Notes: a model not told the origin generated them from the letters alone. A DNA stretch of 64,000 bases from an uncultured Pelagibacteraceae bacterium (GCA_902544135.1 CACCBF010000003.1:1-64000), one strand, 5' to 3'; positions 52,958 through 62,601 are shown, counted from the stretch's first letter. Program-made: numbers and translations.

Positions 52958-53847
52958 TTATTAAGACTTAACCATTCAGGCACCAAAATTTTAAAGGTTC
53001 CATTTTTACTTTTAAATACTTGATTTTTGTCAAAATTTTTATCTAAAAACTTTATTAGGGCAAAAGGGTAATTTTCATTAATTAATATTTTACCAATCTC
53101 TACATTATTATTAATAACTTTTTCATCTTCTGATAAATTTCCCTCAATTATTTCAATAGGCAATAATCTTTTTGATAGTTTGTTCTTTAAATTGATTCGT
53201 GCTGTATTTTCCTGACCTACAAAACATCCTTTTTTAAAATCAATTCCATTAAGTTCAGCATAATTACATTCAATACCAAATAATTTATTTTGTAGCTTAT
53301 TCAAATATTTCGGAACAACTCCTAATTTGTGACTTTGAGCGTAGTATTTTTCGATGTTATCATCTTTTAAATCAAGTTTTTTTAATGATAAGTAAAGTTT
53401 TTCCAAGTTGATTATTAAGCGTGCACCTAAATTTTTATTTCGAGGATCTAGAATGATAGGATCTTCCCTATATTTAAAAGTAAAACCCAATATGTCTTTT
53501 GATCCTTCAATCGACAAATATTTTTTGTAACTAAAACTTGCTACAACGAATTCATTACTCAAATCTAATATCTCAACTTTCGATCTAAGTTTATACATGT
53601 TCAGTTGTTTAAATATTGCTTCTGACTGAGATTTTTCACAATCTATAAAAAAACCTAATTTATGCTTTACAATTATAAATTCATAAAGAAATTTACCCTG
53701 GGGTGTTAATAAGGAGGCAAAACAACTGGAACTATCATTAACTTTATTGATGTCATTACTTACTAAATTTTGAAGAAAATTTTTGGCATCTGAGCCATTA
53801 ACGTAGAGTATGGATCTGTCTTTTAATATATAAACGCTGTTATTCAT
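52954..53847 (-). CDS. ygfZ: YgfZ/GcvT-domain folate-binding protein
   Basis: NDINKVNDSSSCFASLLTPQGKFLYEFIIV and KGCFVGQENTARI (K-G-C-Y/F-x-G-Q-E motif); start at internal Met (53847) avoids overlap with the divergent gene. Confidence 0.92.
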   Translation of the reverse strand: MNNSVYILKDRSILYVNGSDAKNFLQNLVSNDINKVNDSSSCFASLLTPQGKFLYEFIIVKHKLGFFIDCEKSQSEAIFKQLNMYKLRSKVEILDLSNEFVVASFSYKKYLSIEGSKDILGFTFKYREDPIILDPRNKNLGARLIINLEKLYLSLKKLDLKDDNIEKYYAQSHKLGVVPKYLNKLQNKLFGIECNYAELNGIDFKKGCFVGQENTARINLKNKLSKRLLPIEIIEGNLSEDEKVINNNVEIGKILINENYPFALIKFLDKNFDKNQVFKSKNGTFKILVPEWLSLNN

Positions 53848-53890
53848 GTTTGAATGATAGTAGTTTTTAATATAATAACTTTTTTTATAA

Positions 53891-55198
53891 ATGTTAGATC
53901 TAATAATCAAAAATGGGCAATGTTATATCAATGGACAATTAGAAAATAAGGATATTGCGGTAAAAGATGGTAAAATTTTAAAGATTGGTGATATTTCTGA
54001 AGACGCAAAAGAAACATATGATGCAAAAAACCAAACTGTTTTACCTGGTTGTATAGATACCCAAACTCATTTTAGAGAACCAGGTTCGACAGATACTGAA
54101 GATCTAAATTCTGGAAGCAGGGCTGCAGTTGCAGGAGGTATAACAGCTGTATTTGAAATGCCTAATACTAATCCTCCAACATCGAATATAAAAGAATTTC
54201 AAAGAAAGCTAGATCTTGCAAAAAATAGAATGTACTGCAATTACGCTTTTTATTTTGGGGCAACTGCTGACAACGTCAGCCAATTAGCAGAATTAAAAAA
54301 CTTGGAAGGTTGTTGTGGTATTAAGTTATTTGCTGGTTCTTCAACTGGAAATCTCTTAGTAGCTGATGAAAAAGATATTGATAAAGTTTTTCAAAATAGT
54401 TCAAAAGTTGTAGCAGTTCATTCAGAAGATGAGGCGATTTTAGAAATAAATAAAAGATTAATTAAAAAAGGAGATGTTCATTCTCATCCAGTTTGGAGGA
54501 GTGAGGAATGTGCTATGTCATCGACAAGAAGAATTGTAAGAATTGCAAAGCAATATAATAAAAAAGCCCATGTACTTCATATATCAACAAAGCAAGAAAT
54601 AGATTTTTTATCTCAGCATAAAGGAAACATTACTTTTGAAATTACTCCCCAACATTTAACGATTTATGCTCCAGACTGTTATGACAAGCTTGGTACATAT
54701 GCTCAAATGAATCCCCCTATAAGAGATAAATCTCATTATGATAAATTTTGGTACGCAGTTAAAAATAATTTAAACGATACAATTGGATCAGATCACGCCC
54801 CACATCTAAAAGTTAATAAAGAAAAAGAATATCCCAATTCACCTTCAGGAATGCCGGGTGTTCAAACTTTGATGCCTGTGATGCTGAATCATGTAAATGA
54901 TGGAAAGTTATCATTAACCCAATTAATTAATCTTGTTTGTGAAAATCCAGTTAAAATTTTTGGAATAAAAAATAAAGGATTTATTAAAAAAGGTTATGAT
55001 GCTGATTTTACTGTGGTGGATATGAACAGAACAATTCAAATTAAAAACGAAAATATTGAGAGTAAATGTGGGTGGTCACCTTTCAACGGATTTGAGTTTA
55101 AGGGTACTCCAATGGCAACTATTATAGCCGGAAAAATAAAAATGAAAGATGGTAAAATTTTAGGTGAACCCGAGGGAAATCCTTTAGTGTTTAGCTAA
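53891..55198 (+). CDS. pyrC: Dihydroorotase (class I-like)
   Basis: LPGCIDTQTHFREPGSTDTEDLNSGSRAAVAGGITAVFEMPNTNPPT; IGSDHAPH; GFIKKGYDADFTVVD. Confidence 0.9.
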   Translation: MLDLIIKNGQCYINGQLENKDIAVKDGKILKIGDISEDAKETYDAKNQTVLPGCIDTQTHFREPGSTDTEDLNSGSRAAVAGGITAVFEMPNTNPPTSNIKEFQRKLDLAKNRMYCNYAFYFGATADNVSQLAELKNLEGCCGIKLFAGSSTGNLLVADEKDIDKVFQNSSKVVAVHSEDEAILEINKRLIKKGDVHSHPVWRSEECAMSSTRRIVRIAKQYNKKAHVLHISTKQEIDFLSQHKGNITFEITPQHLTIYAPDCYDKLGTYAQMNPPIRDKSHYDKFWYAVKNNLNDTIGSDHAPHLKVNKEKEYPNSPSGMPGVQTLMPVMLNHVNDGKLSLTQLINLVCENPVKIFGIKNKGFIKKGYDADFTVVDMNRTIQIKNENIESKCGWSPFNGFEFKGTPMATIIAGKIKMKDGKILGEPEGNPLVFS

Positions 55199-55523
55199 TC
55201 TTTCCTGTAAAACTATTTACTAATATTACACCAATCACAATTAAGAATAACCCTATGATTGCTTGCCAAGTTAAAGTTTGTTTAAAAAATATGTAGCCTA
55301 GTATTGCAATAGTAAATATGCCAAGGCCGCTCCATGTGGCATAAACAATTGCTATTGGTAATTTATTTACAACAAAAGTAAGAAGATAAAATGCGGTTAA
55401 ATAAAATACAGCTAGAGCAAAAGTTGGTAAAAACTTTGTAAAATTTTGTGATACTGGCAATAGCATTGTTCCAGCAACTTCACAAAAAATTGCTCCAATC
55501 AGGAATAGATATGTTTTTAACAC
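55191..55523 (-). CDS. Small multidrug resistance (SMR/EmrE) family transporter
   Basis: 110 aa, four TM; FLIGAIFCEVAGTMLLP, IAVVYATWSGLG-like (IAIVYATWSGLGI). Confidence 0.93.
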   Translation of the reverse strand: MLKTYLFLIGAIFCEVAGTMLLPVSQNFTKFLPTFALAVFYLTAFYLLTFVVNKLPIAIVYATWSGLGIFTIAILGYIFFKQTLTWQAIIGLFLIVIGVILVNSFTGKIS

Positions 55524-55524
55524 T

Positions 55525-57417
55525 TTAAAGAATATTGTTACTTTTTAGATCAGCTTTTATCTCATCTAAAATTGCCGGATCATCAATAGTTGGCGGCATT
55601 TTATACTCTTCTTTATCAGCAATTTTTCTAATTGTTCCTCTTAAAATTTTACCCGATCTAGTTTTAGGAAGTCTTTTGATAACAATAGCAATTTTAAATG
55701 CAGCAACTGGACCAATTTTTTCTCTAACCATTTGTATACACTCATTTGAGATATCTCCGTGACTTTTATCAACACCTGCTTTTAAAACAACTAAGCCAAT
55801 AGGTAATTGTCCTTTTAGCTTGTCTGCAATTCCAAGAACAGCACATTCAGCTACTGACTGATGTTCAGATAAAACTTCTTCTATTGCACCAGTTGACAAT
55901 CTATGACCCGCAACATTGATAATGTCATCTGTTCTAGACATGATCCAGATATAACCATCTTCATCTATATGACCCGCATCATAAGTTTGATAATAACCAT
56001 CATAATTTGACATATAATTTTCTTTATATCTTTGATCAGCATTCCAAAGAGTTGGAAAAGTTCCCGGGGGCAATGGAAGTTTTACAACTATATCACCCAT
56101 TTCATTTGGTTTAGCTAAAGTCTGATCTGATTTAATAATTTTTACATCGTAGCCAGGCACTGCTTTACAAGCTGAACCATACTTAGTTTTCATCATTTCA
56201 ATGCCAGTACAATTTGAACTAATAGCCCAACTCGTTTCTGTTTGCCACCAATGATCTATTACTGGAACTTTTAATAAATTTTCAGCCCATTTAATTGTAT
56301 CAGGATCAGCACGTTCTCCTGCAAGAAAAAGACTTTCAAATTTACTTAAGTCATACTTAGAGAAAAATTTACCGTCGGGATCTTCTTTTTTAATTGCTCT
56401 AAAAGCTGTTGGTGCTGTGAACAGTGATTTAACTTTATAGTCTGAAATAATTTTCCAAAAAGCACCTGCATCGGGTGTACCAACTGGTTTACCTTCAAAC
56501 AGTACGGTTGTGCATCCTTTAAACAATGGAGCATAGACAATATATGAGTGACCCACTATCCAGCCAATATCACTAGCTGACCACCAAATATCATCCTCAT
56601 CTATGTTATAAATATTTTTCATAGTCCATTTTAAAGCAACGATGTGACCCCCGATATCTCTAACGATACCCTTCGGAGTTCCAGTAGTTCCTGATGTGTA
56701 AAGAATATAAGCAAATTCGTTTGAATTCATTTCCACACAATCTGTGTCATTGGCATTGGCGTGAGCTTCATCCCAGCTGATCTCCATAGGAGCATTTAAT
56801 TTGACTTCATGACCTTTTCTTTGAAACAAAATCATTTTACTAATTTTGTGATTAGCAAGTTTTATTGCCTCGTCTACTAAAGGTTTGTATTCAACAGTCC
56901 TTCCAGGCTCAAAACCACATGAGGCAGTTACTAAAAGTTTAGCTTTACTATCGTCAATTCTACTTGCAAGTTCGTTTGAGGCAAATCCACCAAAAACAAC
57001 TGAGTGTATTGCTCCAATTCTCGCACAAGCAAGCATTGCTATAACAGCCTCAGGTATCATGGGCATATAAATTATTACTCGATCACCTTTATTGATCCCT
57101 TGATTTTTAAGTGCTCCTGCAAATTTTGATACCTTTGATCTTAATTCCTCATAACTGAACTTGCTTTTATTTCCAGTAATAGGACTGTCGTAAATTAATG
57201 CAGTTTTGCCTCCTTTTCCTTGATCAATGTGAAAATCCAATGCATTATAACATGTGTTAGTGACACCATCTTCATACCATTTATAGAAAGGAGGATTTGA
57301 TTTGTTTAAAATTTTGCTAGGTTTCTTAAACCAGAAGATGTTTTCTGATGCTTCTCTCCAAAAATTTTCAGGATTATTTATTGATTCTTGATATATTTCA
57401 TTGAATTTCTTAGACAT
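55525..57417 (-). CDS. Propionyl-/acetyl-CoA synthetase (PrpE/Acs-like)
   Basis: YTSGTTGTPKGIVRDIGGH, WWSASDIGWIVGHSYIVYAPL, DHWWQTETSW, RSGKILRGTIRKI. Confidence 0.94.
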   Translation of the reverse strand: MSKKFNEIYQESINNPENFWREASENIFWFKKPSKILNKSNPPFYKWYEDGVTNTCYNALDFHIDQGKGGKTALIYDSPITGNKSKFSYEELRSKVSKFAGALKNQGINKGDRVIIYMPMIPEAVIAMLACARIGAIHSVVFGGFASNELASRIDDSKAKLLVTASCGFEPGRTVEYKPLVDEAIKLANHKISKMILFQRKGHEVKLNAPMEISWDEAHANANDTDCVEMNSNEFAYILYTSGTTGTPKGIVRDIGGHIVALKWTMKNIYNIDEDDIWWSASDIGWIVGHSYIVYAPLFKGCTTVLFEGKPVGTPDAGAFWKIISDYKVKSLFTAPTAFRAIKKEDPDGKFFSKYDLSKFESLFLAGERADPDTIKWAENLLKVPVIDHWWQTETSWAISSNCTGIEMMKTKYGSACKAVPGYDVKIIKSDQTLAKPNEMGDIVVKLPLPPGTFPTLWNADQRYKENYMSNYDGYYQTYDAGHIDEDGYIWIMSRTDDIINVAGHRLSTGAIEEVLSEHQSVAECAVLGIADKLKGQLPIGLVVLKAGVDKSHGDISNECIQMVREKIGPVAAFKIAIVIKRLPKTRSGKILRGTIRKIADKEEYKMPPTIDDPAILDEIKADLKSNNIL

Positions 57418-57563
57418 CTTATTTTTGATTCGATAGTGCCTTTTTTTTAGATTTTTAAATTATAAATTGTATTTAATTTCAAAAAGTGAGTAAAATCAAT
57501 GCAAATAAATGACACTTTAGTCTTCAATAATCTATTTTTATTTGCTATTTAACGCAAATCTTT

Positions 57564-57599
57564 GCTTAGGGAAGCCTAAGCTTAGTTTATATAAACTAA
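57564..57599 (+). promoter_or_regulatory. Two abutting perfect inverted repeats in the proteorhodopsin 5' region
   Basis: GCTTAGG-GAAG-CCTAAGC (57564-57581) directly followed by TTAGTTTAT|ATAAACTAA (57582-57599); 32 nt before the ATG. Confidence 0.7.
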
Positions 57600-57631
57600 T
57601 AAGTAAAAACTAACTAAAGAGGGAGTTTTTT

Positions 57632-58408
57632 ATGAAAAAACTTAAACTGTTTGCTCTAGCAGCTGTTGCCTTAACAGGTTTAACAGGAATTGCTAATGCA
57701 GCAGACGCAACGATGTTAGCTCAGGATGACTTTGTTGGAATATCTTTTTGGATTATTTCAATGGGTATGTTAGCGGCTACAGCTTTCTTCTTCATGGAGA
57801 GAGGTACTGTTAACCCTGCGTGGAAAACATCAGTAACTGTTGCTGGTCTAGTAACTGGTATTGCTTTCATTCACTATATGTATATGAGAGAAGTATGGGT
57901 TGCTACAGGTGACTCACCAACAGTATATAGATATATTGACTGGTTAATTACTGTACCATTACAGATGGTAGAATTTTATTTAATTCTAGTAGCTGTAAGA
58001 AAAGCAAACTCTGGAATGTTCTGGAGATTGTTAATCGGTTCATTAGTAATGTTAATCGGTGGATACTTAGGAGAAGCTGGATACATCAACGCTACACTTG
58101 GTTTCATTATTGGTATGGCAGGTTGGGTATACATTCTTTATGAAGTATTCTCAGGTGAAGCAGGTAAAGCTGCTGCTAAGAGCGGAAACAAAGCTCTTGT
58201 AACTGCGTTCGGTGCAATGAGAATGATTGTAACTGTAGGTTGGGCAATTTATCCATTAGGTTATGTATTTGGTTACCTAACTGGTGGAGTAGATGCTGAC
58301 ACATTAAACGTAGTTTACAACTTAGCTGACTTCATTAACAAAATTGCATTTGGTCTAGTAATCTGGGCTGCTGCAATGAGTTCTGGAGCTGGCGCAAGAG
58401 CAAGATAA
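57632..58408 (+). CDS. Proteorhodopsin (blue-absorbing type inferred)
   Basis: Signal peptide, 7 TM; RYIDWLITVPLQMVEFYLIL (acceptor Asp, donor Glu, Gln at tuning site), NLADFINKIAFGLVIW (Schiff-base Lys). GAGGGAG RBS. Confidence 0.98.
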   Translation: MKKLKLFALAAVALTGLTGIANAADATMLAQDDFVGISFWIISMGMLAATAFFFMERGTVNPAWKTSVTVAGLVTGIAFIHYMYMREVWVATGDSPTVYRYIDWLITVPLQMVEFYLILVAVRKANSGMFWRLLIGSLVMLIGGYLGEAGYINATLGFIIGMAGWVYILYEVFSGEAGKAAAKSGNKALVTAFGAMRMIVTVGWAIYPLGYVFGYLTGGVDADTLNVVYNLADFINKIAFGLVIWAAAMSSGAGARAR

Positions 58409-58430
58409 TTACGCTTTAAAATAATAATTT

Positions 58431-58470
58431 ATAGGGCGAGTATGTTTTACATACTTGCCCTATTTTTTTT
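58431..58470 (+). terminator. Intrinsic terminator after proteorhodopsin
   Basis: ATAGGGCGAGTATG-TTTTA-CATACTTGCCCTAT (14-bp stem with one G-T pair) followed by a T-run. Confidence 0.9.
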
Positions 58471-58489
58471 TACACCTATATTGCTGACA

Positions 58490-58810
58490 ATGGCTAAAAT
58501 TACTTATATTACGCATGATAATACCAAATATACTATCGAAGTTAAGAACGGTCTCACCGTTATGGAGGGTGCAGTTCAAAACAACATACCTGGAATAGAT
58601 GCAGATTGTGGGGGCGGAATGGCATGTGCAACCTGCCATGTTTATGTCAAAGAAGACTGGTTTAATAAAATACCAAAAGAACAAGATGGAGAAGATGATA
58701 TGTTAGATATGGCTTTTGAACCTAAAAAAAATAGTAGACTAAGTTGTCAAATCATTGTTTCAGATGAAATAGATGGGCTCGAAGTAAAAATACCACCTAA
58801 ACAATCTTAA
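58490..58810 (+). CDS. 2Fe-2S ferredoxin
   Basis: [18 protein letters not shown]...[17 protein letters not shown]...LSCQI. Start corrected from 58442, which lies inside the terminator. Confidence 0.95.
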   Translation: MAKITYITHDNTKYTIEVKNGLTVMEGAVQNNIPGIDADCGGGMACATCHVYVKEDWFNKIPKEQDGEDDMLDMAFEPKKNSRLSCQIIVSDEIDGLEVKIPPKQS

Positions 58811-59827
58811 ATGAATAAAACTGATGCATTAATTATTGGAGCAGGTCCAACAGGATTATTTACAGCACACCAATTAAAATTAATTGGGCTCGATTGTGAA
58901 ATAGTTGATAATTTAGATAAAATAGGTGGACAATGTATAGAACTTTATCCTGATAAACCAATCTATGATATTCCTGCTGTACCTGAGTGCACAGGTGAGG
59001 AATTAACAAATAATTTAATTAGTCAATTAAAGCCTTTTGATATTAAATTTCATTTAAGTGAAAGAGTTGAAGAGGTTAAGAAAGAGAATACTAATTGGTT
59101 AGTAAAAACTAGCAATGGTAATACTTTTTTAACACCAAATGTTATAATTGCTGGAGGGGTAGGCTCATTTGAACCTCGAAAATTTGTACCAAAGGGATGT
59201 GAACAATTTGAAAATAAATCATTGTTTTATTCAGTAAAAGATAAAAGTATATTTAATGGTAAAACAGTATCAATTTTTGGAGGTGGAGATAGTGCATTAG
59301 ATTGGGCTATTGAGTTATCAAAAAATTGTAAAATTAATTTAATACATAGACGAGATGAGTTTAGAGCAGCACAAGCAACAGTCGATAAAATGCAGGAACT
59401 TGTAAAATCAGGAAAAATAAACTTATTTACTAAATATCAAATGGCAAATGCTCATGGAGATCAAACATTAGAGAGTATAGATATAAAGCATGATAATAAT
59501 GAAATTAAAAACCTTAAGTCTGATTATGTGCTTGGTTTTTTTGGTCTTATTATGCAATTAGGACCAATTGCTGATTGGGGTCTTAATTTGAATAAAAAAA
59601 CAATTGAGGTTGATACAGAAAAATTTGAGACAAATCAAAAAGGTATTTATGCTGTTGGAGATATTTGTAATTATCCTGGTAAATTAAAACTTATTCTCTC
59701 TGGTTTCCATGAGGGCGCTTTAGCTGCTAGGGCATGTTTTAAACTCGCAAGACCTAGTGAAAAATATCGATTTGAATTTACAACTACCTCATCAAACTTG
59801 TTAAAAAGACTTGGTAAAAAAGAGTGA
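58811..59827 (+). CDS. Ferredoxin--NADP+ reductase (thioredoxin reductase-like)
   Basis: DALIIGAGPTGLFTAHQLKLIGLDCEIVD, FGGGDSALDWAIEL, GIYAVGDICNYPGKLKLILSGFHEGALAA. Confidence 0.94.
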   Translation: MNKTDALIIGAGPTGLFTAHQLKLIGLDCEIVDNLDKIGGQCIELYPDKPIYDIPAVPECTGEELTNNLISQLKPFDIKFHLSERVEEVKKENTNWLVKTSNGNTFLTPNVIIAGGVGSFEPRKFVPKGCEQFENKSLFYSVKDKSIFNGKTVSIFGGGDSALDWAIELSKNCKINLIHRRDEFRAAQATVDKMQELVKSGKINLFTKYQMANAHGDQTLESIDIKHDNNEIKNLKSDYVLGFFGLIMQLGPIADWGLNLNKKTIEVDTEKFETNQKGIYAVGDICNYPGKLKLILSGFHEGALAARACFKLARPSEKYRFEFTTTSSNLLKRLGKKE

Positions 59828-60450
59828 TTGAGCTTTTTTCAGCTAATACTCCTAATGGTAAAAAAATTAGTATTATGCTCGAGGAGATCAAGCTCGACTA
59901 CAAAGTAACCAAAATTGATTTAGATAATGGTGAACAATTCAAACAAGATTTCAAAAAGATTAGTCCATTAAGTAAAATTCCTGTAATTATCGATCATAAA
60001 AATAAAAAAACAGTTTTTGAGTCTGGAGCAATTTTAATTTACTTAGCTGAAGTAAGTGGAAAATTTTATAATTTGGAAGAAAGATTAGAAATTAATCAAT
60101 GGCTTATGGCCCAAATGGGCTATGTTGGTCCAATGTTAGGTCAACATCATCAGTTTCATCATTATAATCCAGGGAAAAGTAAGTTTGGTGAAGATAGATA
60201 TTTTAAAATTTCTGAGAGAATATATCGAGAGTTAGATGAAAGATTATCAAAATCAAAATATTTATCAGGAGAAAATTATACAATTGCAGATATTGGAACA
60301 TTTCCGTGGATTGCTAGACATGAGTGGCATGACATTGGTCTAAAAAAATTTAAAAATTTAACTAGATGGTACGAGAATATCTCTGAAAGAGATGGTGTTA
60401 AAAAAGGTTTTGCTTTTATGGATAAAAATGAATTACCACCCAAGCCATAA
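59824..60450 (+). CDS. Glutathione S-transferase family protein
   Basis: SANTPNGKKISIMLEEIKLDYKV, SKIPVIIDH, FESGAILIYLAE, YTIADIGTFPWIAR. Confidence 0.93.
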   Translation: MIELFSANTPNGKKISIMLEEIKLDYKVTKIDLDNGEQFKQDFKKISPLSKIPVIIDHKNKKTVFESGAILIYLAEVSGKFYNLEERLEINQWLMAQMGYVGPMLGQHHQFHHYNPGKSKFGEDRYFKISERIYRELDERLSKSKYLSGENYTIADIGTFPWIARHEWHDIGLKKFKNLTRWYENISERDGVKKGFAFMDKNELPPKP

Positions 60451-60555
60451 TTAATTTATCGAGTTAAGAAATCTAAATAATGAAGCAAAAATGCCATGAC
60501 CTGATGCTTCAATCGCAAGTATCACTAAAATAATTAAAATTAATTTTGGGTTCAT
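60451..60555 (-). CDS. Predicted 34-aa membrane micropeptide
   Basis: MNPKLILIILVILAIEASGHGIFASLFRFLNSIN; ATGA overlap with the stop of the upstream small ORF. Confidence 0.45.
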   Translation of the reverse strand: MNPKLILIILVILAIEASGHGIFASLFRFLNSIN

Positions 60556-60680
60556 CTACTAAAGACAAAAAATATTAAAATTATCCAGAACAGAGCGTAA
60601 TAATAGTAAATATATTTTTTAGTAAAATTATAAGTAACTGGATTATGCACTTTTTTTGTTTTTTTCTTTCTCTTAGTCAT
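60552..60680 (-). CDS. Predicted 42-aa single-TM basic membrane protein
   Basis: MTKRKKKTKKVHNPVTYNFTKKYIYYYYALFWIILIFFVFSR; internal Met of the listed 62-aa ORF; start overlaps the dksA stop. Confidence 0.5.
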   Translation of the reverse strand: MTKRKKKTKKVHNPVTYNFTKKYIYYYYALFWIILIFFVFSR

Positions 60681-61197
60681 CTGCGTGAACCTTTTCGTCC
60701 TTCTCATGTTTTTCTTGTGCGGCAATTGTATATTTTGCAACTGGTCTTGCCATTAGTCTTTTTAGTCCAATCGGCTCTGCAGTATCAAGGCAATACCCGT
60801 AAGTATCTTCCCTTATTCTTGCCAAAGCTTTATCAATTTCTGAGATAAGTTTTATTTGTCTATTGATTGCTTTCATTTCTACATTTTTATCGGTATATGA
60901 ACTTGCCTGATCAACAATATCTGCAGAAATACTATTATCATCCATAGAGCCATTATAGAGAGCTTCGTTATTTGATTTTACAAGTTCTTTTTTCCATTCT
61001 TGCAATTTAATTCTGAAAAAAACTTTGTGTTTTTCACACATGTATTTTTCTGTATCTTTAGGAATGTAGGTTTTTGATATTTTTATAGGTCCTTTTTTGA
61101 CTTCTTTTGTTTTACTAACCACTTTTGTTTTTGGTTTAGAAACATTCTTTGCTTTAGTTTTAGTAACCTTTTTTTTTGCTTTAGCTATCTTTGGCAT
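60673..61197 (-). CDS. dksA: DksA/TraR-family regulator with Lys-rich N-terminal extension
   Basis: ALARIREDTYGYCLDTAEPIGLKRLMARPVAKYTIAAQEKHEKD preceded by a KKKVTKTKAKNVSKPKTKVVSKTKEVKK tail. Confidence 0.9.
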   Translation of the reverse strand: MPKIAKAKKKVTKTKAKNVSKPKTKVVSKTKEVKKGPIKISKTYIPKDTEKYMCEKHKVFFRIKLQEWKKELVKSNNEALYNGSMDDNSISADIVDQASSYTDKNVEMKAINRQIKLISEIDKALARIREDTYGYCLDTAEPIGLKRLMARPVAKYTIAAQEKHEKDEKVHADD

Positions 61198-61275
61198 GTC
61201 TAAATTTGAATGCGAGGGAGTATATTCAGCAAAATATGGGTGTCAAGCAACCTTAATTATTGTAAATATTTACTT

Positions 61276-62595
61276 ATGAATGTTTTAAACAAGAATATTA
61301 ATAACATATTTTTTATTTTTGCTATTACACATTTAATCATTTGGACAATGATTCCCTCATTGACAAATTCAAATTTGCCTCTTGATACAATAGAGGCGCT
61401 AGCTTGGGGAAGCAATTTAGATTGGGGTTTCAACAAACACCCACCAATGAGCGCTTTTTTTTCTGAGGTGTTTTTTAATATATTTGGTTCTCAAGATTGG
61501 GCTTACTATCTTTTAAGTCAAATTTTTGTTGTTATATCATTCTATTTTATATTCAAATTTGCTCTTGAAATTTTAGGAAATATTAAATTAAGTTTAATTT
61601 CAGTTTTATTGTTAGAGGCTATTTATTTCTTTAATTTCACCACTCCAGAGTTTAATGTAAATGTTTGTCAGTTACCATTTTGGTCATTGGTTATTTATTA
61701 TTCTTGGAAGATATATGATGCAAAAGAAATACATTTTTATGATTGTTTTCTAATCGGATTATTTGCTGCAATTGGTTTTCTTTCTAAATATTTGTTCGTT
61801 TATTTATTATTGTCAATTAGTTTATTATTTATTTATGTTATTTATAAAAAATTTAAAAACTTTGATTTTAAATATTTGATAATAATTGAAATTTTTTTAG
61901 TTCTCTTAGTTCCACATATAATTTGGTTGCTTGATAACGATTTTATAACTGTTTTATATGGCTTGAAAAGATCAGGCCTTGAGGAAACAGGAATTCTTAA
62001 TCATGTAAAATATCCAATAACTTTTTTATTTAAACAACTTGGAATATTAATACCATTTTTCCTCTTAATGTTTTTATTAATAAAAAAAATTGAAATTAAA
62101 TTCAATTTTAATGATAGGAAGTTTCTTTTTTTATTATCTATTAGTATTTTACCTATCTTTTTAATATTTATTACTTCAGTTATTACAGGATCTAAAATTA
62201 GAACAATGTGGATGACACCTTTTTATTTGCCTCTTGGAATATTTTCTGTCTATTTATTTAGGTCTCAAATCAATCTTAAAAAAATAAATTCTTTTTTAGT
62301 TGGGTTTTTATTTTTGTTTTTTTTATCTCCAAGCCTATACGCATATATTTCTATAACAAAAACTGACAAAAGAACTGATTATCCAGGCAAAGAGATCGCA
62401 GCAAAGGTTCAATTTACTTGGGAACAAGATTTTGAAAAAGAAATTGAGTTTGTTACAGGAGATGAGTGGAAGGCAGGCAATTTATCTTATCACTTAAAAT
62501 CACGACCAAAGTGGGAAGGGTTTACTAAAAAGGAAATTTTAAATAAATCAAGTCAATTTATTTGTTTAGATGATATTTGTTTAGGGAGATATTAA
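61276..62595 (+). CDS. GT39/ArnT-like membrane glycosyltransferase
   Basis: Multi-TM protein with ALAWGSNLDWGFNKHPPMSAFFSEVFFNIFG (PMT/ArnT-like); start at internal Met. Confidence 0.8.
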   Translation: MNVLNKNINNIFFIFAITHLIIWTMIPSLTNSNLPLDTIEALAWGSNLDWGFNKHPPMSAFFSEVFFNIFGSQDWAYYLLSQIFVVISFYFIFKFALEILGNIKLSLISVLLLEAIYFFNFTTPEFNVNVCQLPFWSLVIYYSWKIYDAKEIHFYDCFLIGLFAAIGFLSKYLFVYLLLSISLLFIYVIYKKFKNFDFKYLIIIEIFLVLLVPHIIWLLDNDFITVLYGLKRSGLEETGILNHVKYPITFLFKQLGILIPFFLLMFLLIKKIEIKFNFNDRKFLFLLSISILPIFLIFITSVITGSKIRTMWMTPFYLPLGIFSVYLFRSQINLKKINSFLVGFLFLFFLSPSLYAYISITKTDKRTDYPGKEIAAKVQFTWEQDFEKEIEFVTGDEWKAGNLSYHLKSRPKWEGFTKKEILNKSSQFICLDDICLGRY

Positions 62596-62601
62596 AAAAC
62601 T

